Shown here piece by piece: positions 42,615-54,410 of a DNA stretch of 64,000 bases. Source of the stretch: Hemileia vastatrix (Eukaryota > Basidiomycota > Pucciniomycetes > Pucciniales > Zaghouaniaceae); contig JASXTE010000001.1 in the NCBI GenBank assembly GCA_030280995.1, positions 24,313,106-24,377,105 of the forward strand, written 5' to 3'. Each line of letters starts with the position of its first letter. The stretch's first letter is position 1. The translations under genes and the position numbers were made by a program. The notes under the pieces are model-generated. The model had not been told where the DNA came from. It did not search any database and saw only the letters and a list, made by a program, of their open reading frames with translations.

Positions 42615-44179
42615 AAAGCATCATTTGGCACTCAGTTAAGTAAAGCTGAGAAAACAAATATTTTGGACTTAATTAAAGAATTTCCAATTGCTTTTGCACA
42701 TGGAACAATTGAGCTTGGCCTTGTAGAAGATCATGAGATTAAAATTAGTTTAACCTGTGATATGCATAATATTCCTGATAGTCTTAAAATGAAACCATAC
42801 CCTGCTTAAACAATGAAGAAATTCATAGAGGAAAATATTAAGATGTTATTAAAAATGAAAATTTTTGAAAAGGTTGAAACTACACCAAAATATTGTGTAA
42901 TATCACCAGTACTAATTTCTTATGAACAAGATAAAGCAAGACTGTGCGTTGATTATAGAGCATTAAATACATTCACAGTGGATGATATTTATCCCTTGCC
43001 AAGGATTGCCTCTATACATGCTACCCTTAAAGGTGCTAAGTAATGAGTTGCCTAGATGGAAATAAAATGTACCATCAGATACCTGTAGAAAAGAATTCAC
43101 AGAACTTTTTGTTGATAACAACACATATGGGAATATATAAATATGTCACAATGCAATTTGGACCAAAAACGTTTCTGTCAATATTTCAGAAATTAATGGA
43201 TATAAAATTCCATAATGAAATGATTGAGGGGTGTTTAATGGTATACATTGATGACATTATAGTGGTCTCTAAGACATATGATGAACACTTAGTCCATTTA
43301 AAGAAGGTAATTCAGAAAATTGATGAAATAAAAATGACCCTTGCATTGAAAAAATGTAAATTTGGGTTTGAGTCTTTAAAAGTGCTTGGTCATATTGTAT
43401 CTAGCTTACAAATATGTGTAGACCAAAATAAGGTGGTTGCAATCAAGAATATTGGCATTCCTCAAAATTTAAAGGATGTACAATCTTTTCTTGGTATGTG
43501 TGGTTATTATAGACAATATATAAAGAACTACCAATTAATTGCTGCACCATTAACCACACTGATAAATAAATCAGAAGTTTTCATTTGGAATAATGAAAGA
43601 CAACAGGCTTTTGATAATTTTAGAGAATGTTTGATGACAGTTCCAATATTGGGATTACCAGATTTTCAATTGCCTTTTGTATTGTATACAGATGCAAGTT
43701 ATATTGGTCTGGGTGCTGCTTTGCATCAAAAACAACTTATTGAAGGGAAAATGTCAGAAGTAGTAATTTGCTATATTTCGCGTACTCTAAGAAGTAGTGA
43801 ATTGAAATATGGTTCTACTCAACTTGAATGTTTGGCAGTATTATGGGCTCTTGAGAAGCTACATTATTACCTTGAAGACCAAAAATTTGAGTTAATAACT
43901 GACTGTAGTGCAGTTAAGTCACTCTTAAAGATGAAAACTCCTAATAGACATATGTTTATATGGCAATTAGCTGTACAAGAATACAGAGGACAGATGACTA
44001 TTACACATAGAGCAGGAACCTTACAGTCTAATGTAGATCTGTTATCTAGAGTACCTCTACCCAATAATGATGATAATCCTGCTTATGTTCCTGAGTCAGA
44101 GATTATTAAAATTTATGGCATTTATATTGTAGATCTTGAGGATGAATTTATACAATCAATTCTTGATAATTATGCTTAA
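42615..44179 (+). pseudogene. pol: RT-RNase H of the fourth Gypsy element
   Basis: RT begins near 42813 with FEKVETTPKYCVISPVLIS and RLCVDYRALNTFT. A TAA at 43040-43042 breaks it, then MVYIDDIIVVS holds the catalytic Asp pair. RNase H follows (FVLYTDASYIGLGAALHQ, ELKYGSTQLECLAVLWALEKLHYYL, FELITDCSAVKSL). The frame from 43043 to 44179 is open, so this is the best-preserved part of the element. Confidence 0.88.
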
Positions 44180-44188
44180 GATCCTGCC

Positions 44189-45441
44189 TTGAGTAAACTT
44201 ACTACAATATTAAATGATTCATCTAATGCTTCAATGAGTGTTTTAATAAAAACATTACCACAAAAGTATAAAGAAGCATTAGAAAAAGGAAAATTTTCCA
44301 TTGAGGATGGTTTTATATATTACAGGAAGAAATTAAGCAATTTATTTGTAATTCCCCCTTCAATGAAGGAGTTAATGTTAAATATATGTCATGATGATAT
44401 ATTAGCAGGTAATTTTGACTTCCATAAAACTTTAACCTGAGTAAAAAATACAGCTTGGTTGATTAGCATGTCTGATGATGTTCAAAAATATGTTGAGACA
44501 TGTGATTCTTGTCAAAAATCTAAAAGATTAACGCAAAAAAGAGCTGGTTTATTACAACAACTTGAGCAACCAAAAGCTCCATGGGAAATATTTAACATGG
44601 AATTTGTAACAGGTTTTCCAATATCAGGGTATAAGAGTTATAACTACTGCTGGGTAATTGTAGATAGATTTACAAAAATGTGTAAATTTATTCCTACCCA
44701 CAGAGAGGTTTCTGCAAAGTACTTAGCTTTTTTAAGGTGGACACAAATGATAAATATAGCAGGTTTCCCCAAAGCAATAGTCTCAGACAGAGATCCTAAA
44801 TTTACTTCTGAGTTCTGGACATCACTTATGGATGTTTTAGGATGTCAATTAAAACTTTCTACAGCACACCATCCACAAACTGATGGGCTAGCAGAAAGAA
44901 TGATACAAACTTTAGAAGATATGATAAGAAGATATTGTGCTTTTGGTATTGACTTTAAAGAAAATAATAGACTAAGGTATGATTGGGTAACCCTTATCCC
45001 AGGTTTAAATTTGGATACAATAGTACAGTACATTCTGTCACTGAAAAAAAGCCATTTGAGTTATAGTTGGGTTATGTACCTAATACCCCTGATAAAACTC
45101 TTAATAAATTTCCTAGATTGGATATCCATCCAGGTTCAAAATCTTTTCTTCAGATGCAAGAATTATTCAGAAAGCATGCTCAAGAATGTATAAATAAGGC
45201 ATTTGAGTATGATAAGAAAAGATGGGATAAAGCCCATAAAGAAAAAATGTTCAAAGAGGGTGATGAAGTCCTTATTTCTACACTACATATCAATTTATAT
45301 GGTAATGTTAAATTTAAAGATCCATTCATTGGACCATTTGTAGTAAAAAAGATGGTTGGTAACAATGCTGTTAAAGTTATTCTATATGAACCATATGATA
45401 GAAAAAATCCAGCATTTCCTATTTCTCTTATAATACCATAA
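44189..45441 (+). pseudogene. pol: Integrase of the fourth Gypsy element
   Basis: The zinc domain region (HDDILAGNFDFHKT, then CDSCQKSK) is broken by a TGA at 44438-44440. The core shows FNMEFVTGFP, IVSDRDPKFTSEFW and HHPQTDGLAERM. The first catalytic acid is Glu (MEF) instead of the usual Asp, so activity is doubtful. A frameshift at about 44970-45070 precedes the C-terminal part (45067-45441). Confidence 0.85.
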
Positions 45442-45499
45442 AATTCTAATGATACTGCTCTATTTCAAAGAAGATCAGGAAGGCACAAACAGCAGCCTG

Positions 45500-45680
45500 A
45501 AGAAATATTTGAAAAGGCAGAATTTGAAAAGATACTTAAAAACAGATACCTTACTAAATAAAAGGGAGTTGAGTGTCTATAAAGGTTTAAAAATAAATCA
45601 AGTGAATATGACCAGTGGATTCCAGAAAATGAAATCATTGATCTTAAAAATCTCTTGAAAAAATTTAAATCCAAATAATA
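45500..45680 (+). pseudogene. Chromodomain-like remnant at the pol C-terminus
   Basis: Reading the frame of FEKAEFEKILKNRYLTK through two stops gives a pattern ending EYDQWIPENEIIDLKNLLKKF, which fits a chromodomain (Tyr-Leu, Phe-Lys, Trp-x-Pro, Leu-Leu). This suggests a chromovirus-type element. The two stops lie within the domain. Confidence 0.5.
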
Positions 45681-45795
45681 CTGTTTAATTCAGTATTTGT
45701 ATCATAAAAATTTTTAAAAATTATTTTTCTATTCACTCCTTGCTTATGAATTAAAATGTCTTAACATTTTTTTATTGTTTTTTTGGGTGAGGGAG

Positions 45796-46970
45796 TGTCA
45801 GCCTAGGTATCTCCAGTACTGAGTATTTCTTATGTTTAAAATAAGATAACCTTAATTAAATTAAGCTCATTACTTAAAAATGATGTTAAAATACTTATAT
45901 ATATGGTTATAATATGTATACATATTATTATTACACTATCATAAGACTTATAGTAGTTTAAATAGCTTATCCATAGCCCAATAATACATATTAAGTTGTT
46001 AATGGAGTCATAATATACTTATCTTAGGTGATATTAAGTAATTATAGACATACATAAGCATATATGTATACATAAACCTCATATTCAGTGAAATATGTTG
46101 TTATATTACGTATATTTAGGTCTATAAGTGGCTTTTAACCTCTTAATAGCCTATAGCCTTTATTTTTCTGCCTATTTTAGGTCATATGAACGTATTACGT
46201 GGACTCATAACACCTACACAAGCATATACACCTATTTCAGGCACATATATCCAGTTTGGACAACATAATCTGCTTCCTTGGATGGATTTTCACAGATTTA
46301 TGGGTTAGGATTTGATTACTGGGTTAATATCAATGCTTGGGGATGTTTTTGGGAGCTTGGGAAGTTAATTTGGTTCCTTTATATGCTTTGGGGTTCATTA
46401 TATACTCTTTGGATGAGTTATTTTACCTGTTTCTTTATGGTATCCGCTTTTATCTGTTTATTCTATTTATGGTATGGGTCTGTGGTATCATTAATTGTGA
46501 TGGAGGGTCCTTACTAGAGGCCTGGGTGTTGAAACTGCTTGAATTGAACGCTATGGAAAGGTGATGGGCCCTCACAGTTCTTGAATTGCTGGGGATAGCA
46601 GTGACATCATCTGGATTGAAGGTCTGCACTCCAGTGGATTTTGGTATAAGTAAGGGAGGATTTGACGGGTTATTGGACATCACATACCTACTACACTTTA
46701 AATAAACACTACAACACAATTATTATCATATATAAATATATTTTAAAGCATTAATAAATTTATATTATCTTTAAATAAGCTATAACTATATTTTATTGAT
46801 CTATTTTCCACCACTAGCATGCATAAAATCTAAGTATTGTGAGTTTATATTGAGAATAACTATTTTATTAGTCTTCCCCTGAGGTTTAATCACTAAATCA
46901 TTTATCAATAAGTAGTTGGACCAATAATATTTACTATTAAGTCATACTTTGATACTAGCACACACTGACA
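45796..46970 (+). repeat. 3' LTR of the fourth Gypsy element
   Basis: It starts TGTCAGCCTAGG after a purine-rich tract (GGGTGAGGGAG, ending at 45795) and ends CACACTGACA. It is diverged from the 5' copy by many substitutions, so the insertion is not recent. Confidence 0.88.
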
Positions 46971-46976
46971 AGGAAC

Positions 46977-47531
46977 TATACCATAATCAACATGAATCCA
47001 AATGACACCCACACATCCCTTTTTTCTAAGAACATAAAAACTCTTATCATATTTAATTTCCTTATACCCTAGAGAATCCAATATTCTGGAAATGTGGAGC
47101 CTCCAACATCTTGCTGCTTTTTTAGTGCCATAAAGAGACTTTTTTAACTGTAGGGAATCGCCAATGTCATGTAGCTGGTAACCTTCAGGAGGACAGACCC
47201 AAATTGCTTCATCAATTGGGCCGTGAAGGTAAGCAGCAGTGACATTGAAATATTTGACAGTCCATTTATGATAAGCCACAAGTGTAAAAAGAATACTTTG
47301 AGAAGCAAATGTAGCAGTGGGAGAAAAATTTTCAGTGAAATAAATACCATACTGCTTTAAAAAACCTTTGGCCACATATCTTGCTTTATAGGTTGGATAT
47401 TTGGATGAAGGATTTTTGATTGTGAAGACCCATTTTGCATTGGTGATTTTGGTACCTGGAGGAAGCTTTTTTTTATACCACACATCCATATCTTCATGTT
47501 CAAAAGTTCCCTTTTTCATGCTTGGTCCCAC
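46977..47531 (-). pseudogene. Copia RT, 5' part
   Basis: The minus frame gives the hallmark Copia RT start: KWVFTIK, YKARYVAKGFLKQYGI, FSPTATFASQSILFTLVA, VTAAYLHGPIDEAIWVCPPEGY and KKSLYGTKKAARCW, ending at the HVDYGIV catalytic loop where the Gypsy element sits. The usual Asp pair (VDD) reads VDY, so one catalytic Asp is lost. Confidence 0.88.
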
Positions 47532-48679
47532 TTACAACTGTCAGGTAAGAGCATAGCTTGCAGATGGTCTCTGGGGATAATAGATGATTGGTAAAAACCT
47601 TTTTTTACAGTCTCCTGTACAGCGTTTTCTTGGGAATGAAGTTTTTCTTCATCCTTGAAGTCACCTAGTTTCATATTGTTGAGGATATGACCTAGAGAGC
47701 CTTTGGGTGGTGGAGGTTGATAAGCAGCTTTGTGAGCAGGAAGTTGGTCACCAGGGAAAACAGCCATAGTAGATTCAAAAAAGGAGTTTAACTCTTGGTG
47801 TCAGAAAAGCCAATCTGCATTATTTAAAGAATAATCCACACACTTACAAAACAAAGCATGTTGGTCCAGTTTGCATCTAGTTTCTTTATGGATATGGACA
47901 AAAGCAGTTTCACCAAATATTCTGAGTTTTGAGTAAGTTGGGTCACAGTTGTACATGAGTTTCTGGGGAGTTTTATCACCAGTTTTAAAGTTGGGGAGCC
48001 GGTTGTGAAAATGAGCTTCCCATTTGTAGACCAGGCCCCAGAGGAATTTAGGTAGTTCACTTGCCAGTAGAATTGTCCTGAAAATGTAACCAACCATCCT
48101 TTTGAAGCATCAGCTGATCCATTTTGTTCATGGTGGTGAGGGCATGTAATTTCATGAGTAGCGCCTATGTCAGCCAGGATCTGAGCCATCTGTTTACTGT
48201 GCATTTCCCCCCCCATTGGTTCTTAATGCTTGTAATTTTTTACCAGTAACATCTTCCAGCTTCTTATAAAAGGTAACAAAAGCAGTTTTGGCCTCAGGTT
48301 TGGCATTAAGTAGAAATACCTCACCATAAAAAGTTGAACTTTCCCTGAAAACAGCAGCCCATCCTGCACCATGGACAGTAGGATCCATAGGACCAACCAG
48401 ATCTCCCACAATAAGGCTCATTATAGATTCAGGCCTTGATTCACGTGAAGCTGATGGTTTTCTGGTACTTTTTGCTATCAGGAAATCTTCACATTCAATC
48501 TTACCTGGTGGCATAGAAGTAGGAAAACCAGTTCCAATACCAGTCTTGATTATATTTCTAATTTTTTGTTCACTGGTATGGACAAGCCTTCTATTCCAGT
48601 CCATGAGAGAGCCATTTGCAGAAGGGGGATGGTTGATGTTTTCATTTTTCTTAACAATACGTAGGAGGGAAGGATCCAA
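47532..48679 (-). pseudogene. Copia integrase and connection region
   Basis: On the minus strand: MDWNRRLVHTSEQKIRNI (pre-integrase domain), then IVGDLVGPM with the first Asp, LRTNGGGNAQ where the second Asp is expected but Asn is present, and the Glu region in other frames (47824-48216: HHEQNGSADASKG). A frameshift occurs near 48200. The connection piece 47516-47767 contains PPPPKGSLGHILNN. The active site is damaged. Confidence 0.8.
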
Positions 48680-48772
48680 GGAGTAGTATTAAGAGGAAAT
48701 ATCATTTGATTTTCATCACTAAACCTAATTATATCTAAGATACATTGCCTTCTCATACTTTCCAGCTGCCCT
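48680..48772 (-). pseudogene. Copia segment between the small transposon and integrase
   Basis: It continues the frame left at 49023 after removal of the small transposon (MRRQCILDIIRF, FSDENQMIFPLN at 48756 and below). Confidence 0.6.
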
Positions 48773-49022
48773 CACCACACAAAATGGTGGGCGGACTTGC
48801 TAGAGAGTCTGCAACCTTTGACCCAAACTCACCACAGATTGAACACACATTGAGCTATTGATAAAGGAACAATAAAATCAGGGATGAGCACCACTCAGCA
48901 TAATAGTTTTAGGTGGGTGTTCAAGTAGAGTTCAGAATGGGTTTAGTGTGAGTTCAGTCTGAGTTCCATCTGAGTTCAGGTTGAGGACTTGCTAGCAATT
49001 CCACCCCCTATATTGTGTAGTG
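48773..49022 (-). mobile_element. Short CACTA-like inverted-repeat transposon, copy 2
   Basis: A 250-bp reverse-oriented copy of the 41481 element, with CACTACACAATATA and CACCACACAAAATG ends. The palindromes are partly decayed (TGCTAGAGAGTC at one end, TTGCTAGCAATTCC at the other). Flanks read CCT (left) and CAT (right), a 3-base duplication with one change. It interrupts the Copia protease-integrase frame. Confidence 0.85.
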
Positions 49023-49600
49023 CATGCCATAATTAAATCATCTTTAAAGTAAATCCCCAAGTTCTTTTCCTCAGAACATAAACCAAAACAAAAACCACTA
49101 TCCACCAAATCAAAAAGAGAAATAAGAGTAGTTATAACATCAGGACAATAAAAAACACTTGTAATGGTATCAATTATTCCACCTCCTTTTATTTTTAGGT
49201 CCTCTATACCAGTAATAAATGAGGGAGGACAGTTAGTTGCTACTTTGATAGGTATTTGGTTTTTAAGACGTTTGAAATAGCTGAGAAGGCTCACATTGCC
49301 AGTGACATGATGGGTAGCTCCAGAATCCAGTATTGCCACATTCCCTGCAAGTATTTCAGGTGACCATTCTGTGCTATTCAAATCAATCTGTGCAACATGT
49401 TCATATAATGCCTCCACATTTTCCTCAAAGATTGTTACTTCATCAGCTTCAATTTGGACATCCCTGGCTCTGACTTGTTTACGTTGTGGTCTCTTGTATG
49501 GAATGTAAACCAGTTTGTTTTTTCATTTGGATCAGATGCAAAAGCAGTAGCACATTCTCTCATTATGTAGAGTCTGGTGGAAAAAGTGAATGAATAGGGG
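49023..49600 (-). pseudogene. Copia protease region
   Basis: The minus frame 49417-49023 contains AILDSGATHHVTGN, the Copia aspartic protease active site, and a following VFYCPDVITTLISLFDLVDSGF segment. Confidence 0.85.
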
Positions 49601-51107
49601 TTGTAAGGACAGTGAGCAAGTAAGTGGGCAGTTTATTTGCATTCAAGGCATTGTCTTTGAGCACCAGGGGGTCTGTAATAGTCAGCTTGACGTTGGGGAT
49701 GAGCTGCCACATTAAAGATAGGTATAGTTGACAAAGAAGCTGTAGGGGTTGTCAAGACAGATTCTCTATCAGCTCTGTTTTGAGCTAATGATGGTATTAG
49801 TTGACAGAAATCTTCAAAAGTAACAGAGTTAGAGTCAGGGCAGTTATCCATAGCAACACAAAGATCAACTTAAAGGTCTTTCAGAGATGAAGGTAATAAA
49901 GCATGACACATTGATGCTTAAAAGATTTTATGGTCAAAAATCACTCCTTGACGTTCAATTTCCTCAAAATATTTGTTGAATGCCTCTAGATATTCGCTGT
50001 GGGAAATAAACAGAATTTGTTTCAGGTTGATAAAATTGCATATTGCTGTCATAGTTGAAGTATGATTTGATCAAGAGAATTTTTTATTGATATGAAGATA
50101 AGTTTGACACGCTTTCCAGTAAGTGGAGATCTCATGGCGTGATTGTGGAGAAATAGAGTGTACTAGGATCAAGTGGGTAACTCTGTCTTCATAGTCATCA
50201 GGTCCTCTTTCATCATTCAGAGTGTAGGCCCATGTGCCAATGAAGTCTTTGATTAAAGCTAGTACATTGCTATTCCATTCAGAGTAGTTACAACCATTTG
50301 TTTCAAGAGTAGGGATAGATTTTGTGAACTCAATGACATTTTTCAGAGTACTTTGTCATTCAACCATACTAACATGTGCAGCTTGTGTTTGTATTGATTG
50401 TTGAGATGGAGACATGTGTGGCGGTAGTGGACAGGAGCTACTGGTGGGATCAGTCTGCCTAAAAGGGGAGACTGATCTCCCAGTAGTGGATGCCATTTCT
50501 GCTTGGCCTCTGCTGTCAGCAGTTAAGTGGCTAGGAGGGGAGGGATGAGAGGCTGGGTGGGAATGTAGAAGACACTGGTGGATCAAAAGGCTTTTGATTG
50601 CCTGTGTCAAGTTGTCAATAGTAGAGGGGAGTGTGGCCGAGGGCTCACGTGTAATTTCTGAGTCACTCAGTTTGGTTGATAGTCGCTTGTTTTCAAGCTA
50701 ACTTGTGGAAGGAGTAGTGCCGCGGGGTGTATTTGTGGTAGTCAAAGATGGTTGTGGTATAGGGGATAATGGAGGTTCTCATTGTGTAGAGGGTAATGAA
50801 GAGAGGGACACTGGTATGGAGGTGAGAGTGGGGGCAGGAGTAATAGAAGATGATTGACGTGTAGAGGAGCGGGTTTTGTGTGAAGTGTCAGGATAAGTTG
50901 GGGGGTTGGAGGGATCAATTCCAAGGCTTTTAAGCTCTTGGGAGGATATCAAATGGGTATGTTTAATTTTACCAGCACAAGGAGGAGGAGGTACATCTTT
51001 TCAAACATGCGCTGGGGGTCTTTTGGCTACTAGCGTTCCTAGTGTCACTAATGTTGTGGAGTTTTTTATGGCTAACATTTCAATGCCCGTGGGTACAGCC
51101 CATAACC
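49601..51107 (-). pseudogene. gag: Copia Gag region and leader
   Basis: The frame at 49851-49633 (DSNSVTFEDFCQLIPSLAQNR ... CLECK) is directly homologous to the second Copia copy's Gag at 63600-63830, but stops inside the zinc knuckle. 50610-50356 (GRSVSPFRQTDP) is the Gag N-terminal part, matched at 63010-63040. The intervening sequence has many stops. Upstream to 51107 are leader and Pro/Ser-rich stretches. Confidence 0.75.
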
Positions 51108-51204
51108 TGTAGAGCTCCGGAAAGAACCGGAGAACAGGGGACGCCACGACTACAGACTATATACAATACTACATAACTAAGTTCATAGTCCTAGTGACTT
51201 AACA
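51108..51204 (-). repeat. Copia 5' LTR (about 97 bp)
   Basis: On the minus strand it starts TGTTAAGTCACTAGG at 51204 and ends CTCTACA at 51108, followed by GGTTATGGGCTGTAC, a block also found after the LTR at 62332. It pairs with 36735-36833. Confidence 0.75.
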
Positions 51205-51207
51205 TGC

Positions 51208-51300
51208 ACAAGGGGGGTGAGATGGTCTAAGTTGTTAGATCATTGCCTGGATGGCTGCTTGTCACATTGACTTGTGTGTTGCAGTTTCAAATCCTTTCCG
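51208..51300 (+). repeat. tRNA-like sequence (SINE head or tRNA pseudogene)
   Basis: It has an A-box-like TGGTCTAAGTTG and a B-box-like GTTTCAAATCC (9 of 11 to the consensus) at a spacing suited to a class II (Leu/Ser-like) tRNA. It starts with a G run and ends in a C run. It does not fold cleanly as a functional tRNA. The adjacent 51301-51526 may be its body. Confidence 0.4.
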
Positions 51301-51526
51301 CCTCCCCCCTTTATAACCACACCCCCTTCATCCATGGTTGGCACACTTGTTTTCATGCTGGTGTCAATGTCTTGTTATCCCCACAATATCTCTATTCTCC
51401 CTCAGCGACCTACAGTGGATGGACACGTTTGTGGAGGCTGGAGAACCCCCCCCACTTTGCCAACCACCCCACTTTGCCATCCCCCATTATCTGGACAATT
51501 GTGCTTGGTCATTCACCTCAGATAAG
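51301..51526. other. No gene
   Basis: C-rich sequence with several short open stretches on + (e.g. 51274-51525) that look like chance. I see no end signature that would define an element. Confidence 0.35.
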
Positions 51527-52277
51527 TGTCACACGCCACATGACACTTGAGGCAAAAGCAGCTCATTAAATCAATAATATCGAGTTCTAAATCTATACTC
51601 GAAGCGCAGAAAGCAATTCTCCATAGCAACTGCAATTCCCCTTTGTGTACTTACTGTTCAACTGCGCTAGCCTAAACTCTAAGTCTAAATTAGTCAATCT
51701 CTCAATTGTGTGCCTTAGTCTCAATTTAAATAAGCGACGCACAGTGCTATGATCAACGTAATAGTACATTAGTAGTTTTCATTAAAAGGGGTAAATTGAG
51801 CATGGATGGATATTAGCGAAGAGGGTCTAAGTGTATGTTAGTAATGGTCAATGGTATGGGAATGGTGCGATGAGAGGGAGGTCAATGCAAGGGGGAATAA
51901 AGGATATAAAAGGGTTGGGTATTTGGTTCGATATTCCTTAGAATTAAATTATAAAACGTATTTACATTTAATAGTGGTAAAATCTTTAAGTTAAATCATT
52001 ATTATTGTATCTTTCTTTTATTTTCTCAATAATCATTTCTAAATCCTAAATCTTTGATTATTGAGTTTCCAACCCTTCGTGAGATCTTAAGAATTCCTAT
52101 TACCTTTGAAACTATATTATAATTCTTCTCAAACATACCTCGAACCTGTAGCTCTTACTTCGAGTGACCTTCGAATCACTTCCTCGAATCATTCCTCTGT
52201 GCTTTGAAGAAGTTTCTAAATCCCTCATCTCACTTTCAGGAACATCCTCGACCTTGTGCGTAGGTCGTCCGGTGACA
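51527..52277 (+). repeat. 5' LTR of the chromodomain element
   Basis: It contains a cluster of TCGA words near its 3' end (52139-52190). A TATAAAAGGG box at 51905-51914 is a plausible promoter, present also in the other LTRs (ATATAAAAGGG near 26771 and 59638). No TGG primer site follows directly. Confidence 0.88.
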
Positions 52278-52348
52278 GTATAATTTAATTCTCCGTAGTT
52301 CTCATTCTTTGCACTACTACGTCCTTTTAGGTGTTTTAAAGTTTTAAA

Positions 52349-53520
52349 ATGGCACCTGTTCAACGCACTCCTCCTACGGGCGCTACTACTAGAGCTCACG
52401 CTAGGGGCAGGCCAACAGCCACAAGGTCTGTTTCCCGCACTCACTCTTTGGAACCACTCGACCTTAGGGAACGGCAACATTCAGTTAAATTTGTAGAAGA
52501 CATTCCACAAGATTTTGAGGATTCTAGTGATGAAGAAGAAGGAGAGGATACAATGCACGAGGCACCATCCGCCCCAGCCAATCACCCTACTGGTCAATCC
52601 TCAGAACCTGGACCATCTAATTCTCTGGAAGATTTCATGAGACTTTTCATGAAAACCCTTTCAAATCCAACGTCTTCAGAGGGATCTAAGTTCAAAACTC
52701 CTTCTATGAAATCTCCTGACAAATTCGATGGAGATCACCCCAACAGATTGCGACCCTTCTTGCAAACCTGCAAGCTACTGTTCCATAATGACCCTCGAAC
52801 CTTTAATAGCGAACGATCAAAGGTTGTTTACGCTTCTTCATTCCTAGCCGGGAAAGCAGCAAGATGGTTTGAACCTTATCTGCTCATGCTTTCTTCAACA
52901 GAAACCCACTTACTTATCAATAATTGGGAAAAGTTCAAAGACCAACTTTTTACGTTGTTTGGGGACCCTAATGAAACTGACAACGCAGAAATTGAACTTG
53001 ATTTTCTTCGCATGAGTGATAATGGTAAAGCCTCGGAATATATCTCAAACTTCAGAGCACTTCAAACTCGAGTAGGTTGGAATGATGCTGCACTTAAGTA
53101 TCATTTCAAGAAAGTACTTCCTTCGAGGATTCTGGATCAATTAAATTTTCACGGTCAGAAGATGACTACTTTAACGGATTTAATGGATCTAACCCTCGAA
53201 CTTGACGGCGTTTATCAAGGACGACTTCAACATCGTCGATATTCCAACAAATCTCAAGGCCTAGCTTTAAATTGGGATCTTCTTCACACCCACGACCAAA
53301 TCAATCCTCCTAGACTCAATCCAAACCCAATAAGGGAAAGGATAAACCTCGACCAAAAGGCTCGACTCCAGGCAATATCAGCAAAGTACTGGATCCTAAA
53401 GTGGAACTTAAAGAAGCTGAGAGGAAGAGACGAGCAGATAATGGGTTATGTATGTATTGTGGGGGTAAGCACAAGTTGGAAGACTGTGTAAAGTTGAAGG
53501 AAAGAGAAGGTACTAGTTCG
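52349..53520 (+). pseudogene. gag: Gag of the chromodomain element
   Basis: The 52349-53260 frame carries the typical Gag core: PDKFDGDHPNRLRPFLQTCKL, then YASSFLAGKAARWFEPYL, NWEKFKDQLFTLFGDP and EYISNFRALQTRVGW. A frameshift near 53262 moves the rest to the -1 frame. There a TAG near 53314 and the knuckle CMYCGGKHKLEDC (C-x2-C-x3-H-x4-C) are found. The end of the nominal 380-codon frame is therefore out of frame. Confidence 0.88.
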
Positions 53521-53549
53521 AAGTCAAAAAACTAGTAGATAGCTTACTT

Positions 53550-54410
53550 GTGTGCAAAGCAAACTATCTTGTCTCTCCCAGTGCACAGAATCTCCATGTC
53601 TTAAGGACTGGAGTTGCCTTAAACCGCTTGATATTCATTCTTTTTAAGGAGGATATCCCCTTCAGTTGTCTTATAGACTCTGGAGCTTCAATTTCTTTTG
53701 TTAGTTTATCTTTTGCCGAGAAGCTTCAACTAAAATTTACAGATGTCGATCGAACTCCAATCTATTTGGTCGAATCAGAGGAACCCAAATATTGGGTAAG
53801 TAAGAAAGTTTTATGGGTTTTCAACTTTCCGAACTTTCCCCCCTTCGAGTGGGAATTATCAGTCTTGGACGCCCCAAGGATGGATGATACCATTCTTGGC
53901 CATGACTTTTTAACGCATTGGAATCCCGAAATTGATTGGAATAAGGCATTGATCACCCCACGCTCTAAGTATATTTCTGATTCTTCAATGCAGGTCAATA
54001 GGGAGTTAAACAACCCGCCTGACAACGTCCTTCTAGAGGACGAATCTCTGCCAGATGACTTGCAAGCATCTGATCTTTCTCTAAATGAGCAATTGGCTAA
54101 CACTTCTAGCTCGATGACTTCACTCGAAGAGGATTTAAATTGCCTCGAAGTAATTGAATACTGCTCTCTCAATTCAGGTATCCCCTCAACAGATTCTCTT
54201 GAAGATGAAGAGGATGACCAAATCAACGTTGAAGCCATTAAATCAACTCTACCAGAAATATACCACGATTTCCTCGATGTTTTCTCAATCAGCAAGGCTG
54301 ATAAGTTACCACCTCATCGACCCTACGACCATCAAATAGAGTTAATAGGCCCAGTAACTCCGGCAGGTCCTGTCTATTCTTTTTCAAAGGACGAATCACA
54401 AGTTCTTTGA
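53550..54410 (+). pseudogene. pol: Protease and RT start of the chromodomain element
   Basis: The protease active site is SCLIDSGASISFVS. The linker is acidic, and the RT start (DKLPPHRPYDHQIEL) follows. The frame ends at TGA 54408-54410, after which the sequence continues in the same frame ([25 protein letters not shown]). Confidence 0.85.

Larger units (their letters stand above)
37886..46970 (+). mobile_element. Fourth Ty3/Gypsy element, nested in the Copia RT gene
   Basis: LTRs at 37886-39044 and 45796-46970 both start TGTCAGCCTAGG and end ACTGAYA. The flanks AGTAAC (37880-37885) and AGGAAC (46971-46976) are a target duplication with one difference. Removing the element rejoins the Copia RT frame at the catalytic loop. 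The coding part is + strand: gag, zinc knuckle, protease, RT, RNase H, integrase and a chromodomain-like remnant. It carries its own insertion at 41481-41741. Confidence 0.9.
36723..51204 (-). mobile_element. Ty1/Copia retrotransposon, minus strand, interrupted
   Basis: From the 5' LTR (51204-51108) come gag, protease, integrase, reverse transcriptase and RNase H, then a polypurine tract and the 3' LTR (36833-36735). The pol order integrase before RT is the Copia hallmark. It is interrupted by a Gypsy element (37886-46970) in RT and by a 250-bp inverted-repeat transposon (48773-49022) between protease and integrase. Many stops and frameshifts make it inactive. Confidence 0.9.

Noticed and set aside
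52278..52300. Primer-binding site of the chromodomain element
   Set aside because: No TGG-type tRNA match follows the LTR. Self-priming as in Tf1-type elements is possible but cannot be shown from this sequence.
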